Positions 47,844 through 57,698 of a stretch of DNA of 64,000 nucleotides are shown here, one piece after another. The stretch lies in contig NC_007498.2 in the NCBI RefSeq assembly GCF_000012885.1, positions 2,542,001-2,606,000 of the forward strand. Direction: 5' to 3'. The position numbers and the translations under genes were made by a program. Numbering within the stretch: position 1 is the stretch's first letter; each line of letters begins with the position of its first letter. The DNA comes from Syntrophotalea carbinolica DSM 2380 (GTDB taxonomy: Bacteria; Desulfobacterota; Desulfuromonadia; Desulfuromonadales; Syntrophotaleaceae). The notes under the pieces are model-generated. The model did not search any database. It had not been told where the DNA came from and saw nothing but the letters and a program-made list of their open reading frames with translations.

Positions 47844-49791
47844 CCACCACTCCTTCAAGCTGCTTCAAATCGTTAAGCCACACAGCTGCATTGGCATCAC
47901 TGGGCATACGCCAGTCACCGCGCGGCGAAAGCACGACGCTACCGACCTTAGGTCCATCGGGCAGACAGGAGCGTTTGAACTGCTGGGAGAAAAAACGCCG
48001 ATAAAAGGTCTGCAACCAATGCAGAATTTCCCTGGCGGTGAACTGATCGCCAAACGCCTGACGAGCCAGGAAAAAAATTTTCGACGGCCGATGCTGCAGG
48101 CGCACCACATGATAGAGGTAGAAATCGTGCAGCAGATAAGGGCCAACCTTATCCTCGGTACGCTGCTTGATTTCACCGTTTTCATGCGGAGGCAGCAATT
48201 CCGGCGACACGGGGGTATCGCAGACATCGTGCAGAATGGCGGAGATATCGCCGGAGAATTCCGCATCCGCACACCAGGCCACCAGGTAACGCACCAGGGT
48301 CTTGGGTACGCCGGTATTGACTGCATACATGGACATATGATCGCCGTTGTAGGTACACCACCCCAGGGCCAGTTCCGACAGATCGCCGGTGCCGATAAGC
48401 AGGCCTCCGACCTGATTGGCGACATTCATCAGGATCTGGGTACGTTCGCGGGCCTGGGAGTTTTCATAGGTAATATCGTGCACCGTCTCGTCATGCCCGA
48501 TATCGGCAAAGTGTTGGCGCACCGCAGCATCGATGGAGATCACCCGCAATCCGGTCCCAAGCAATTCCGCCAGACGTTCGGCATTGCCGCGGGTACGTTG
48601 CGTGGTTCCGAAACCGGGCATGGTAATGGTCTCGATACCCGAACGGTCATAGCCCAATTTATCGAAGGCTTTGACCGTCACCAACAAAGCCAGGGTCGAA
48701 TCGAGACCGCCGGATATGCCGATAACGACACGCTTGGCGCCGGTGTGCAGCAAGCGCTTGGCCAGCCCGGTGGTCTGAATCTCGAAAATTTCATGACAAC
48801 GATGGGCCCGCTCTTCCTCGACCGGCGGCACAAAGGGTGTGGCGGCGACAGGCCGCCGCAGTCGCTCGGTAGTCACATCGGTCAGAAGAAAGTCGATAAC
48901 CCGATACGAGGCATCCGACCGGGCCCCTCCGTAACTGTTGTTTTTGAAACGTTCGTTGACCAACCGCTCAATATCGACATCCGCCACTGCGATCTGGCTG
49001 TCAAACCGGAAACGTTCCGTTTCGGCCAAAATGGTACCGTTCTCCGCGATCAGTGAATGTCCGGAAAACACCAGATCGGTACTTGATTCACCGGGGCCGG
49101 AGGAAGCATAGACATAAGCGGCAAGACAACGTGCCGACTGGTTCTGCACCAGGGCGCGACGATATTCCATCTTGCCCAGCAATTCAGGGCTAGCCGAAAG
49201 ATTCAACAATACATTGGCCCCAGCCACAGCCAGTTGCCCGCTGGGCGGATTGGCAACCCACACATCCTCGCAAATTTCGATACCGATCATACAATCGGGC
49301 AGTCCCTCGGCACGAAACAGCAGATCGTTACCAAAGGGAATAGATTCACCGTCCCACATCAACTCCGTCGCGGTCAGATCCGCAGCAGAGGAAAACCAGC
49401 GTTCTTCGTAAAACTCCTGGGTATTGGGCAAAAACCGTTTAGGCACAATCCCGAGAATCCGCCCCCCAGACAGAAATACCGCGCAATTGAACAGTCTGCC
49501 GCGATGAGCGATCGGCGCTCCGACCACCATGGTCACCCGATGTTCAGCGGTAAACTCGGCCAACTGAACGATGGCCTTACGCGCCTGATCCACAAGCAGC
49601 GGTTGAAAAAAGAGGTCGGCACAGGTATAGGCGGTAAGACACAACTCGGGAAACAGAAAGAAACGACAGTCCGGAGTCTCCGCGACCAGCTTGCGGATTT
49701 GTTCGCAGTTATAGGCAACATCCGCCACCTTGGTAGCCGGCGTACATACGCCGATCCTGACAAATCCATGGGATGCCATACGAATTTCCAT
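47833..49791 (-). CDS. nadE: Glutamine-dependent NAD+ synthase
   Basis: A 652-residue bifunctional enzyme. The N-terminal nitrilase-like glutaminase has a Glu-Lys-Cys triad in [19 protein letters not shown] and GIEICEDVW. The C-terminal synthetase has the pyrophosphatase loop [14 protein letters not shown]. It makes NAD from deamido-NAD. AAGGATAG precedes the ATG; MASHG at residue 5 is an alternative start. Confidence 0.95.
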   Translation of the reverse strand: MEIRMASHGFVRIGVCTPATKVADVAYNCEQIRKLVAETPDCRFFLFPELCLTAYTCADLFFQPLLVDQARKAIVQLAEFTAEHRVTMVVGAPIAHRGRLFNCAVFLSGGRILGIVPKRFLPNTQEFYEERWFSSAADLTATELMWDGESIPFGNDLLFRAEGLPDCMIGIEICEDVWVANPPSGQLAVAGANVLLNLSASPELLGKMEYRRALVQNQSARCLAAYVYASSGPGESSTDLVFSGHSLIAENGTILAETERFRFDSQIAVADVDIERLVNERFKNNSYGGARSDASYRVIDFLLTDVTTERLRRPVAATPFVPPVEEERAHRCHEIFEIQTTGLAKRLLHTGAKRVVIGISGGLDSTLALLVTVKAFDKLGYDRSGIETITMPGFGTTQRTRGNAERLAELLGTGLRVISIDAAVRQHFADIGHDETVHDITYENSQARERTQILMNVANQVGGLLIGTGDLSELALGWCTYNGDHMSMYAVNTGVPKTLVRYLVAWCADAEFSGDISAILHDVCDTPVSPELLPPHENGEIKQRTEDKVGPYLLHDFYLYHVVRLQHRPSKIFFLARQAFGDQFTAREILHWLQTFYRRFFSQQFKRSCLPDGPKVGSVVLSPRGDWRMPSDANAAVWLNDLKQLEGVVGEE

Positions 49792-49925
49792 AACAATCTA
49801 TCCTTTTCTACATTCCAAGAGAGAGTCCCTGTATCACCGAAAATCGCTGAGTTTTCCGAACTCCGGCATTCTAACCGCCTAACGAGAAAAAAACCAACCG
49901 TTTCCCCACAGACGGAACATACAGG

Positions 49926-50297
49926 CTACCAGCCATCGACATCAAAAGCACCGGGAAAGTGTTCGACCTCGGCCTCGTCACCCCGTCTCCGCACCGCAAT
50001 CACGTCGAAACGCGGTTGCAGGCGATCCAACCGACGCTCGGCCAGATACCACTGTGCGGCTCGCAGAATCTGACGTTGTTTGGCGGCCCCGACCGCTTCT
50101 TGCGGGTAACCGTGGGAAATGCCGCGACGAGTTTTGACTTCGACGAAGATCAGCATGCGCTTGTGCCGGGCAACAATATCGAGCTCGCCGACCGGGGTAC
50201 GTATGTTGCGGTCCAGAATCTTCATACCCTGGCGCCGCAAATACCCGGCAGCGATATCTTCGCCCCAACGTCCGAGGCTTAAGCGTTGGTAGGTCAC
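49926..50297 (-). CDS. yraN: YraN family (UPF0102) nuclease-like protein
   Basis: A 123-residue protein with a Holliday-junction-resolvase-like fold: LGRWGEDIAAGYLRRQGMKI, then DIVARHKRMLIFVEVKTRR with the D...EVK catalytic pattern. Function is not firmly known. The start is GTG and overlaps the rnhB stop (GTGA). The order rplS-rnhB-yraN is common in proteobacteria. Confidence 0.9.
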   Translation of the reverse strand: MTYQRLSLGRWGEDIAAGYLRRQGMKILDRNIRTPVGELDIVARHKRMLIFVEVKTRRGISHGYPQEAVGAAKQRQILRAAQWYLAERRLDRLQPRFDVIAVRRRGDEAEVEHFPGAFDVDGW

Positions 50298-50923
50298 AGG
50301 TATTCTCGCACGCCGCGAAAGGTTGCGCGATGCAACGGACAGGGACCCAACCGCGCAATGGCTGCACGGTGCGCGGCACTGCCATATCCCTTGTGTCCGG
50401 CAAATCCATATTCGGGAAAACGCGCATCGTAGGTCGTCATCAAACGATCACGCACCACTTTAGCCAGCACCGAAGCGGCGGCGATAGACAAGGATCGACT
50501 ATCCCCCTGCTTGAGGGTTTTCTGCGGTAGCGGCAAGGGCACCGGGGTAATGCCATCGACCAGCAGATAATCGGCGGGTTGGGCCAGGCGGTCGAGGGCA
50601 CGCCGCATGGCCAACAAAGTCGCCTGCAGAACGTTGAGCCCATCAACCTCCTGCGCACTGGCGAGTCCGATACCGTAATCGAGGGCCTGTCGGCGGATCT
50701 GCGGAAACAGCTTTTCGCGAAGTTTGGCGGATATTTTTTTGGAATCGTTCAGGCCGGGAAGATCGAATACGGGCGGGAGAACAACAGCGGCGGCGACCAC
50801 CGGCCCGGCCAAGGGACCCCGACCGGCTTCATCGATACCGGCAATCCTGCGGTACCCCTGACGGCTCAGGCGTTGTTCAAAGTACAGGGGTGATACATCT
50901 TCAGAAGGAAAAAGCTCGAGCAT
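50294..50923 (-). CDS. rnhB: Ribonuclease HII
   Basis: A 209-residue enzyme that removes ribonucleotides from DNA. It shows IAGIDEAGRGPLAGPVVAAA with the first catalytic Asp-Glu pair and SIAAASVLAKVVRDRLM. The ATG at 50923 follows GAGGGA and gives the usual length; the frame runs on upstream into the terminator after rplS. Confidence 0.95.
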   Translation of the reverse strand: MLELFPSEDVSPLYFEQRLSRQGYRRIAGIDEAGRGPLAGPVVAAAVVLPPVFDLPGLNDSKKISAKLREKLFPQIRRQALDYGIGLASAQEVDGLNVLQATLLAMRRALDRLAQPADYLLVDGITPVPLPLPQKTLKQGDSRSLSIAAASVLAKVVRDRLMTTYDARFPEYGFAGHKGYGSAAHRAAIARLGPCPLHRATFRGVREYL

Positions 50924-50963
50924 AACGGTCCCTCTATCGAGCAACAGGCAGGGCCGAAAAAAC

Positions 50964-50993
50964 AAAAGCCCCGGCATAACAACCGGGGCTTTT
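50964..50993 (-). terminator. Rho-independent terminator after rplS
   Basis: AAAAGCCCCGG and CCGGGGCTTTT form a perfect 11-bp stem with an 8-base loop. On the minus strand it is followed by GTTTTTT. It ends the rpsP-to-rplS operon just before rnhB. Confidence 0.85.
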
Positions 50994-51009
50994 GCGGTAT
51001 GACAAACGA

Positions 51010-51357
51010 TTAGAGGCTACGCTTCTCGCGAATACGAGCAGCCTTGCCCTGCAGTTTACGCAGATAGTACAGTTTGGCGCGACGCACACGACCGACCATC
51101 ATGACTTCGATCTTGTCGATATTGGGTGAATGCAGAGGGAAAACACGCTCCACACCCATGCCATCGGAAATCTTGCGCACGGTAAACGTCGAACCCAATC
51201 CTTTATTGTGACGCTTGATGCAAACGCCTTGAAAAACCTGGATACGCCGCTTATCACCTTCCACGATTTTAACGTGGACCCTGAGAGTATCACCGGCTTT
51301 GAAGGCAGGGATATCCTTCTTCATCTGTTCCATTTCCAAACGGTCAATAATATTCAT
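51010..51357 (-). CDS. rplS: 50S ribosomal protein L19
   Basis: A 115-residue ribosomal protein. It has [40 protein letters not shown] and the basic C-terminus [23 protein letters not shown] 51357 is chosen over ATG 51363 because GGAGG lies six bases before the former and abuts the latter. Last gene of the ribosomal/tRNA modification operon. Confidence 0.97.
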   Translation of the reverse strand: MNIIDRLEMEQMKKDIPAFKAGDTLRVHVKIVEGDKRRIQVFQGVCIKRHNKGLGSTFTVRKISDGMGVERVFPLHSPNIDKIEVMMVGRVRRAKLYYLRKLQGKAARIREKRSL

Positions 51358-51403
51358 TCTCATCCTCCTCTAGAGCGAGTCTTTGCATTCAGTGATTTTG
51401 ATT

Positions 51404-51961
51404 TTAGGCCGACGTGCCAAGCAGCCGATCAAGTATGATCGCGGCGGCTGCACGCACCGGCAAATGGTTATATACGCCCCGTCCCCGAATCGGTTCGAGC
51501 ACCTTCCAGCCGCACTCGAAAAGCTCCGGTGCCAGTCCCCAGCCGGTACCAAACACCAGCATCAGCGGAATCTTATCGAGCAAGGCCCTGCATGCGTCCA
51601 CGCCGATCCCGTCGGTGCGCGAGGCGCCGGTCAGCACGGGCTCAGCGGTTGGCCCGGCGAATGATCGCCAATCCGCAAGCGCCTCATCCAGGGAAGCGAC
51701 AACCCTGATCAGGGACAGCGCCTCGCCGCGGTGAGGATTGTATGCGGCGCCGTGTCCTTCGTGCCAGTGGGCAAGAATACGCCGGACCAGGGTCTGCTGT
51801 TCGACGACCGGCGTAATAACGTAAAATCGATCGACGCCATACGTTCTGGCGGTACGGGCGATATCGTGCAGATCAAGATTGGTAACCGCCGTACTCACCG
51901 TATCGCCGCGTCGATCCACGATAGGGTAATGTACCAAGGCAACGGCCACGGGCGTACTCAT
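51404..51961 (-). CDS. SPOUT-like RNA methyltransferase (PF09936 type)
   Basis: A 185-residue protein matching the small RNA methyltransferase family often placed between trmD and rplS in deltaproteobacteria and Aquificales. It has VALVHYPIVDRRGDTVSTAVTN, a helix-rich middle, and LMLVFGTGWGLAPE, resembling the SAM-binding knot of SPOUT enzymes. It begins directly after the trmD stop. Its RNA target is not known to me. Confidence 0.82.
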   Translation of the reverse strand: MSTPVAVALVHYPIVDRRGDTVSTAVTNLDLHDIARTARTYGVDRFYVITPVVEQQTLVRRILAHWHEGHGAAYNPHRGEALSLIRVVASLDEALADWRSFAGPTAEPVLTGASRTDGIGVDACRALLDKIPLMLVFGTGWGLAPELFECGWKVLEPIRGRGVYNHLPVRAAAAIILDRLLGTSA

Positions 51962-52705
51962 TTACTGTTCACCGCTATCCGCTTGACGCTGCAGTTCCTG
52001 CAACATGCGGCGATCTTCATCACTAAGACAGGCACGCTCCAGAAGATCGGGACGCCTAAGCCAGGTACGCAACAGCTGTTGCTGTCGACGCCAGCGCGCA
52101 ATGGCGGCATGATTGCCGGACAACAGCACATCAGGGACCTTCATGCCCTCAAATTCTGCAGGCCGGGTGTATTGGGCGTACTCCAGCAACCCGTCACTGT
52201 AGGAATCGCTCGCTGCACTGTCACGATTACCGAGCACGCCGGGCACCAGACGGCCCACCGCATCGATAATCGTCATAGCTGCCAGCTCACCGCCGGTCAG
52301 AACGAAATCCCCGAGCGAGAACTCGTCGTCAACCATGGAGCGAATACGCTCATCGAAGCCTTCGTAGCGCCCGCAGACAAAAACAAGCGACTCCTCACCT
52401 GCAAGCTGCCGTGCCGATTCCTGGCAGAAAGGCTTACCCTGGGGTGTCATCAGCAGAACGCGACTGTGCGGCCGCCGCTGCCGGAGGTCTCGCAATGCCC
52501 GCGCAACGGGTTCCGGCTTTAGAACCATCCCTTCGCCGCCGCCGTACGGAACATCATCGGTAATCTGGTGCTTGCCTTCGGCCCAATCGCGCAAATGATG
52601 AGCTGTGATCTGCACAAGGCCCCGTTTCACCGCTTTGCCCATAATACTATCGGCAAAGGGAGAAGCGAACATTCCGGGAAAAAGCGTCAAAACATCAAAG
52701 AACAT
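51962..52705 (-). CDS. trmD: tRNA (guanine37-N1)-methyltransferase
   Basis: A 247-residue SPOUT enzyme that makes m1G37 and prevents frameshifting. It shows [49 protein letters not shown] and [13 protein letters not shown], the trefoil-knot region. The start overlaps the rimM stop by one base (TGATG). Confidence 0.97.
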   Translation of the reverse strand: MFFDVLTLFPGMFASPFADSIMGKAVKRGLVQITAHHLRDWAEGKHQITDDVPYGGGEGMVLKPEPVARALRDLRQRRPHSRVLLMTPQGKPFCQESARQLAGEESLVFVCGRYEGFDERIRSMVDDEFSLGDFVLTGGELAAMTIIDAVGRLVPGVLGNRDSAASDSYSDGLLEYAQYTRPAEFEGMKVPDVLLSGNHAAIARWRRQQQLLRTWLRRPDLLERACLSDEDRRMLQELQRQADSGEQ

Positions 52706-53232
52706 CAGGTTTCCTGAACCAGCCCATCAGGCAGATCAAACAATATACGGTTGCTCTCCAGATCGACATCCGCAATAAAGGCCTTGACGGCTGGCACTAA
52801 AACCTCGCCATAGTCCCCGTTAATCACGTAGATGTCATGGGCCGCAGTGGTGAAAATATCCTCAAGGCAACCGAGGGCACCCAACCGACGGTCAACGGCG
52901 GTCATGCCCTTAAGCTGAAACCAGTAGTATTCACCTGCAGGCAACCCGGGAACATCATCTCGACGAACGGCAACCTCGCATCCAACAAGATGTTGAACGG
53001 CACGAACATCTCTATAACCGGCAATCTGCAACAGAAGATGCCCCTTGTACCAGCCGGCCTTGCGACGGGCGCACTTCAGCACCGTCTCGCCTTCACGCAG
53101 AAAGACAAGCTGGTGCATCTTGGACAACAAGGGAAAATCCTGGTCACTACCGCGGATCTTGAGGTCGCCACGCAACCCGTGGGTTCCGATAACAACCCCT
53201 AGAATCAGCAAATCGCTTTGTTGCAGAACCAT
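52705..53232 (-). CDS. rimM: Ribosome maturation factor RimM
   Basis: A 175-residue factor for 30S maturation. The N-terminal domain ([19 protein letters not shown]) is followed by a PRC-barrel (about 95-172, [15 protein letters not shown]). It lies between khpA and trmD in the conserved order and abuts both. Confidence 0.95.
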   Translation of the reverse strand: MVLQQSDLLILGVVIGTHGLRGDLKIRGSDQDFPLLSKMHQLVFLREGETVLKCARRKAGWYKGHLLLQIAGYRDVRAVQHLVGCEVAVRRDDVPGLPAGEYYWFQLKGMTAVDRRLGALGCLEDIFTTAAHDIYVINGDYGEVLVPAVKAFIADVDLESNRILFDLPDGLVQET

Positions 53233-53471
53233 TACTCCATGATGTGCAAAGAAGCCCGCTTAGCCTCACGGGTCGCTTTGGCATTAAGCAAGGTGCGCAT
53301 CGCTTTCGCGGTCCGCCCCTGCTTGCCAATAATACGCCCCATATCTTCGGGAGCTGCCGCGAGCTTCAGGAGAATACTACCGTCTTCTCCTTGTTCCTCT
53401 GTAACGGAAACCGCGTCAGGATTTTCTACCAGGGATTTAGCGATGAATTCGATCAGCTCCTTCATAGTCAT
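53232..53471 (-). CDS. khpA: KH-domain RNA-binding protein KhpA
   Basis: A 79-residue single KH domain with the GxxG loop as IIGKQGRTAKAMRTLL. It starts MTMKELIEFIAKSLV. KhpA proteins bind RNA, often with KhpB. It lies between rpsP and rimM, as in most bacteria that have it. Confidence 0.92.
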   Translation of the reverse strand: MTMKELIEFIAKSLVENPDAVSVTEEQGEDGSILLKLAAAPEDMGRIIGKQGRTAKAMRTLLNAKATREAKRASLHIME

Positions 53472-53524
53472 CGGTCCTTTGGAGAAAAGCGGCCCGTCTG
53501 GTCACCGGTTCGGCATCAGATGCC

Positions 53525-53785
53525 TTACGCCTGCTTGAATTTGGCCCAGACGCCCTGGGTACGCAGCAAACGGCGAACCGTATCGGTGGGCTGAGCACCT
53601 TTATTCAACCATTCAAGCGTCTTATCTTCCTTCAAGGTGACCATCGACGGATTTTGCCGGGGATCATATTGACCAAGTTGCTCGATGAAACGACCGTCAC
53701 GCGGGAACCGTTCGTCCGCTACCACGACCTGGTAGAAAGGTTTTTTCTTGGCGCCGCCGCGAGCCAGTCTGATTTTTACCGACAT
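53525..53785 (-). CDS. rpsP: 30S ribosomal protein S16
   Basis: An 86-residue ribosomal protein starting [20 protein letters not shown], with [18 protein letters not shown] and a C-terminal [22 protein letters not shown] precedes the ATG. First gene of the operon after the terminator at 53873. Confidence 0.97.
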   Translation of the reverse strand: MSVKIRLARGGAKKKPFYQVVVADERFPRDGRFIEQLGQYDPRQNPSMVTLKEDKTLEWLNKGAQPTDTVRRLLRTQGVWAKFKQA

Positions 53786-53872
53786 GTGTTATTCCTCCTG
53801 GTGTTTCCAAAACGTTTTTTCGATGGTGGTTAAAGTATATTAGGTTCTTTGCTTTTTAATAGCCACTAAAAA

Positions 53873-53891
53873 GCGGGCCGTTTTGGCCCGC
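53873..53891 (-). terminator. Terminator of ffh
   Basis: GCGGGCC (53873-53879) and GGCCCGC (53885-53891) form a stem with a five-base loop. On the minus strand it is followed by TTTTTA. It lies 64 bp after the ffh stop and before rpsP. Confidence 0.75.
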
Positions 53892-53955
53892 GCGATGCCG
53901 CCGAAACGGCTCGCCTGTAGTTAATGACCGGCAGAACCGACCGGTCACAACTGCT

Positions 53956-55305
53956 TTACATAGGCATTCCGCCCCGTCCCATAAGGTTTTTCATGCCTTT
54001 GGGGCCGAGCTTCTGCATTTTCTTCATCATCTTCTGCGCTTCGGAAAAGCGCTTGATGAGTTGATTGACATCCTGAACTGTGGTACCGCTCCCTTTGGCG
54101 ATGCGCAGACGTCGCGACCCGTTGAGTATGCGCTGGTCGCGTCGTTCAGCCGATGTCATGGAATTGATAATGGCCTCGATCTTTTTGAGTTCCTTGTCGG
54201 GAAGCTGCATGCCGCCCATTTGCTTCATGGCTTTGCCGGCACCGGGGATCAGTTTCAGCAAAGATTCCATGGAACCCATTTTTTTAATCGTTTTAAGCTG
54301 ATCGCGAAAGGTCTCAAGCGTGAAGCCTTCCTTGCGCAGCTTTTGCTCCATGGCCTGCGCTTCTTCCTTATCGACAGCGGCTTCGGCCTTCTCGATCAGG
54401 GACAGAACGTCCCCCATACCGAGGATGCGTTGCGCCATGCGATCGCCATGAAACACTTCCAGGGCATCGAGCTTTTCCCCCAGCCCTACAAACTTGATCG
54501 GTTTGCCGGTTACAGCGCGAATCGACAAAGCCGCGCCGCCACGAGCATCGCCATCCAGTTTCGTCAGGATCACGCCGGTCACATCGAGTTGCTGGTCGAA
54601 ACTCTCGGCAACGTTTACAGCATCCTGACCGGTCATGGCGTCAGCGACAAACAGAATCTCGCGCGGCTGTAAAGCCTGCTTGATGCGCTGCAACTCCGCC
54701 ATCAGTTCCTGGTCGACATGCAATCGACCGGCGGTGTCCAGAATCAGGGTGTCGTAACCGTTGAGTTCTGCAAATTCCCTGGCGTCCGTGCACAATTTTA
54801 CGGGATCGACGTCCGGATTGGAATCGAACACGGGGATATTCAGCTGTTTGCCGAGCGTCTTGAGCTGCTCGATCGCGGCCGGACGATAAACATCGGCCGG
54901 CACCAGCAGGGGATTGCGTTTTTGCCTGCGTAACTGCAGGGCCAGCTTCCCGCAGGAAGTGGTTTTCCCCGCGCCCTGCAAACCGCACAGCATGATCGGC
55001 ACGGGTGGACGGGCCGCCAGGTCGAGGCTATTATCTTCGCCCTCGCCCATCAGACGCCCCAGCTCATCGCGTACCACCTTGATGACCTGTTGAGCCGGAT
55101 TCAGGCTTTTAAGCACTTCCTGACCGACAGCACGCTCGCGCACTGTAGCTACAAAGTTCTTGACCACGCGAAAGTTGACATCTGCCTCAAGCAGCACCAG
55201 GCGGACTTCTCGCATGCTCTGCTTGATATTATCTTCGGTAAGCCGCCCTTGCCCGCGCAGCTTTTTGAAGACTGAATCGAGTTTATCCGTCAGATTGTCA
55301 AACAT
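53956..55305 (-). CDS. ffh: Signal recognition particle protein Ffh
   Basis: A 449-residue GTPase that targets membrane proteins with 4.5S RNA. The N domain (MFDNLTDKLDSVFKKLRGQG) is followed by the G domain (GLQGAGKTTSCGKLA, DTAGRLHVD, TKLDGDARGGAALS) and a methionine-rich M domain ending KMMKKMQKLGPKGMKNLMG. ATG 55311, two codons upstream, is an alternative start. Confidence 0.97.
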   Translation of the reverse strand: MFDNLTDKLDSVFKKLRGQGRLTEDNIKQSMREVRLVLLEADVNFRVVKNFVATVRERAVGQEVLKSLNPAQQVIKVVRDELGRLMGEGEDNSLDLAARPPVPIMLCGLQGAGKTTSCGKLALQLRRQKRNPLLVPADVYRPAAIEQLKTLGKQLNIPVFDSNPDVDPVKLCTDAREFAELNGYDTLILDTAGRLHVDQELMAELQRIKQALQPREILFVADAMTGQDAVNVAESFDQQLDVTGVILTKLDGDARGGAALSIRAVTGKPIKFVGLGEKLDALEVFHGDRMAQRILGMGDVLSLIEKAEAAVDKEEAQAMEQKLRKEGFTLETFRDQLKTIKKMGSMESLLKLIPGAGKAMKQMGGMQLPDKELKKIEAIINSMTSAERRDQRILNGSRRLRIAKGSGTTVQDVNQLIKRFSEAQKMMKKMQKLGPKGMKNLMGRGGMPM

Positions 55306-55587
55306 GGTCATTAGCCTGTCGGTACGGTGAAAACACGTCTAGCGTAAATGCGAACTATAGGAGAGCCCCCATCCGTTGTCAAGGGAAAACACCGTCCCAG
55401 GTTATTCATGCGGCCAAGTTTTGGCGTTACCAACCCAGCGATTCACTGAGTCGCCGGCAGACAACCGGCACACCCTGTAACAACGAGCTCCAAAGGCAGT
55501 CGGCGCATGCATCGTTGACACCCGCACCGGGGAAAGCTAGACTGACGTCGGAACCCCAAGCAAACCTTTCAATTGGAAGCATCACCC

Positions 55588-56094
55588 ATGAGATCTTCAC
55601 GTTCCGGTATCGACGGCGTACAACATATTCTGCAAAAATGGCTGTCAGCCCGCGGCATGGATACCAAATTCAGCCGATACCGCGTCTGGCAGTTCTGGGA
55701 AGCCGTCGTGGGAACGCAAATCGCTGCCCGCGCCAAACCGGTGCGCCTGCGCGGCGCCATTCTCGAGGTACGCGTCGACCACCCGGTATGGATGCAACAG
55801 TTACAGCTCATGAAACCCCGCATTCTTGCAAAACTCAATGAACAGCTGGGTGAGCATCTCATCGACGACCTGTTTTTGCGTCATGGGCGAACCGGCACAT
55901 CCCGAACCGAGTCGGAACAGCACGCGTTACCAAGCAGCTGGCAAAACGCACCTCTGAGCGAAGGCGAACAACGGCACATTGAAGAAACCGTCGCCGGGCT
56001 GGCCGATGACGAGATACGCCGGCATCTTCGCCACCTGATGGAAATGCAGGCACGCCTCGACAAGGCCCGCAAAGCCAAAACCGACAAAAAATAA
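55588..56094 (+). CDS. DUF721 protein, DciA-like
   Basis: A 168-residue protein. The N-terminal KH-like DUF721 domain (WQFWEAVVGTQIAARAKPVR, LRGAILEVRVDHPVWMQQLQ) is that of DciA, the helicase operator/loader in bacteria lacking DnaC. The C-terminal part (EGEQRHIEETVAGLADDEIR) is helical and charged. Replication-helicase loading is inferred from family. The ATG at 55588 follows GGAAG. It is divergent from ffh and ends 7 bp from convergent trmN6. Confidence 0.8.
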   Translation: MRSSRSGIDGVQHILQKWLSARGMDTKFSRYRVWQFWEAVVGTQIAARAKPVRLRGAILEVRVDHPVWMQQLQLMKPRILAKLNEQLGEHLIDDLFLRHGRTGTSRTESEQHALPSSWQNAPLSEGEQRHIEETVAGLADDEIRRHLRHLMEMQARLDKARKAKTDKK

Positions 56095-56101
56095 AAAGAC
56101 G

Positions 56102-56851
56102 TCAGTCTTCCCCGTAGAACCCCAGAACCTCCTCGGAATACCCTTTGCCGCTCTTGTCATACACGAACAGGGGCGCCTCCAACGCCAACCCCGGAGCACC
56201 GCCACGGCGACCTTCGACCAGAATCATCCGTGCCGACTCGCCATACCGGGAATGCACGCAACGCAAACGTTTCGGTTCCAGACCGGCCTGTCTCATTCCT
56301 GCCAGCACATCCGTCAGGCGCTCAGCCAGGTGAACCATAAAAAAACGACCACCGGTACCTAGCAGATACGATGCGCAGGCTAAAAAATCGTCCAGCCCGC
56401 CATGCAGTTCGTGACGCGCTCTGGCCCGCTCATCACCCGGGGCAAGGCGTCCGGTACCCGGCCGACGGTATGGCGGATTGGTCATGACCACCTGGCACGA
56501 TTCGGCAGCCAGCACCTCGCGCACAGACCTCACGTCGCGCCGCACGATTTCAACCCGATCCTGCACTCCATTAAGCAACACGCTGCGCCTGGCGCGATCG
56601 GCGGATTCCTCCTGAATTTCGACCCCGACGATCCTGCGGGCGTCAGAGGTGCGGGACAGAATCAACGGGATGACACCGCTACCGCAACCGAGGTCGCAGA
56701 TACGCTCTACCCCCTGGAATCCTGCAAAAGCGCAAAGCAACACCGGATCGAGAGAAAATCGGTATCCACCTTTTTTCTGAAGAATCTTGAGTCCACCAAG
56801 ACGCAGATCATCGAGGGTTTCGTCGTGATGTATGGGAATATCAACTGCCAT
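56102..56851 (-). CDS. trmN6: tRNA1(Val) (adenine37-N6)-methyltransferase-like
   Basis: A 249-residue class I SAM methyltransferase. It shows LDPVLLCAFAG, the SAM loop ICDLGCGSGVIPLIL and the N6-adenine motif VVMTNPPYRRPGTGR (NPPY). It resembles YfiC/TrmN6. The ATG at 56851 overlaps the 3' end of ccsB; the longer frame lies inside that gene. Confidence 0.85.
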   Translation of the reverse strand: MAVDIPIHHDETLDDLRLGGLKILQKKGGYRFSLDPVLLCAFAGFQGVERICDLGCGSGVIPLILSRTSDARRIVGVEIQEESADRARRSVLLNGVQDRVEIVRRDVRSVREVLAAESCQVVMTNPPYRRPGTGRLAPGDERARARHELHGGLDDFLACASYLLGTGGRFFMVHLAERLTDVLAGMRQAGLEPKRLRCVHSRYGESARMILVEGRRGGAPGLALEAPLFVYDKSGKGYSEEVLGFYGED

Positions 56852-57698
56852 AGGAATGCAAACCGGACAACAACAGGTTAACGCCCAGATAACAGAACAG
56901 GGTAGCGGCAAAACCGCCGATGGCCAACCAGGCCGTGGCGCGGCCGCTCCAGCCGCGAGTCAGCCGGGCATGCAGAAAAGCGGCATAGATAAACCAGACG
57001 ATGAGACTCCAGGTTTCCTTCGGATCCCAGCTCCAGTAACGCCCCCAGGCATAGTTGGCCCAGGCGGCGCCGGTAACGATACCGACGGTCCATATGGGAA
57101 AACCGATGGCCACCGCGCGATAATTGACATCATCCAGCGTGGCCGGCGAGGGGAACAGGCCCAGAAACCCTTGCCACCTCGAAGAACGACAGGCAGCATC
57201 GTGGCTCCGCGCTTTCAGCAAATACATCACCGAAACGCAAAAGGACATGGCAAACGCGCCATAAGCCAGAAAACAGCTGATCACATGGTAGGTTAACCAG
57301 CGACTGCGCAGTGCCGGCATAAGGGGCTCTATGGCATCACGCCCTGACAACTGGGCCCACCCCATGCAAACCAGGGCAAGCGGCAGCGCAAACACGCCAA
57401 GTACGCGCCGGCGCATCCTGATATCGAGCAACAGATAAGCCAGCACGATGGCCCATCCGAAGAAGACCACGGACTCGTAAAAATTTGCAAAGGGCGCATG
57501 ACCGACTCCGCCCGGCAACTGGTACGACTCATACCAACGCAAACCGATGCCGGCACCATGGCAGACCAGTCCCAGCCAGGTCAGACCGATACCGGCGCGC
57601 CCCAACCCTTCGCGACGCAATCCGGCATAGGCGACCATCAACCAAAATGCTATAAAATAGGCGCTGGTGGCCCCACTGAGCAAATGAAAGCTGGTCAT
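56841..57698 (-). CDS. ccsB: System II cytochrome c biogenesis protein CcsB (ResC/CcsA type)
   Basis: A 285-residue membrane protein with about eight helices and the tryptophan-rich haem-handling motif WGRYWSWDPKETWSLIVWFI (WWD domain). With ResB it delivers haem to apocytochrome c outside the inner membrane. The ATG at 57698 follows AAGGAA and overlaps the resB stop. Confidence 0.93.
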   Translation of the reverse strand: MTSFHLLSGATSAYFIAFWLMVAYAGLRREGLGRAGIGLTWLGLVCHGAGIGLRWYESYQLPGGVGHAPFANFYESVVFFGWAIVLAYLLLDIRMRRRVLGVFALPLALVCMGWAQLSGRDAIEPLMPALRSRWLTYHVISCFLAYGAFAMSFCVSVMYLLKARSHDAACRSSRWQGFLGLFPSPATLDDVNYRAVAIGFPIWTVGIVTGAAWANYAWGRYWSWDPKETWSLIVWFIYAAFLHARLTRGWSGRATAWLAIGGFAATLFCYLGVNLLLSGLHSYGS

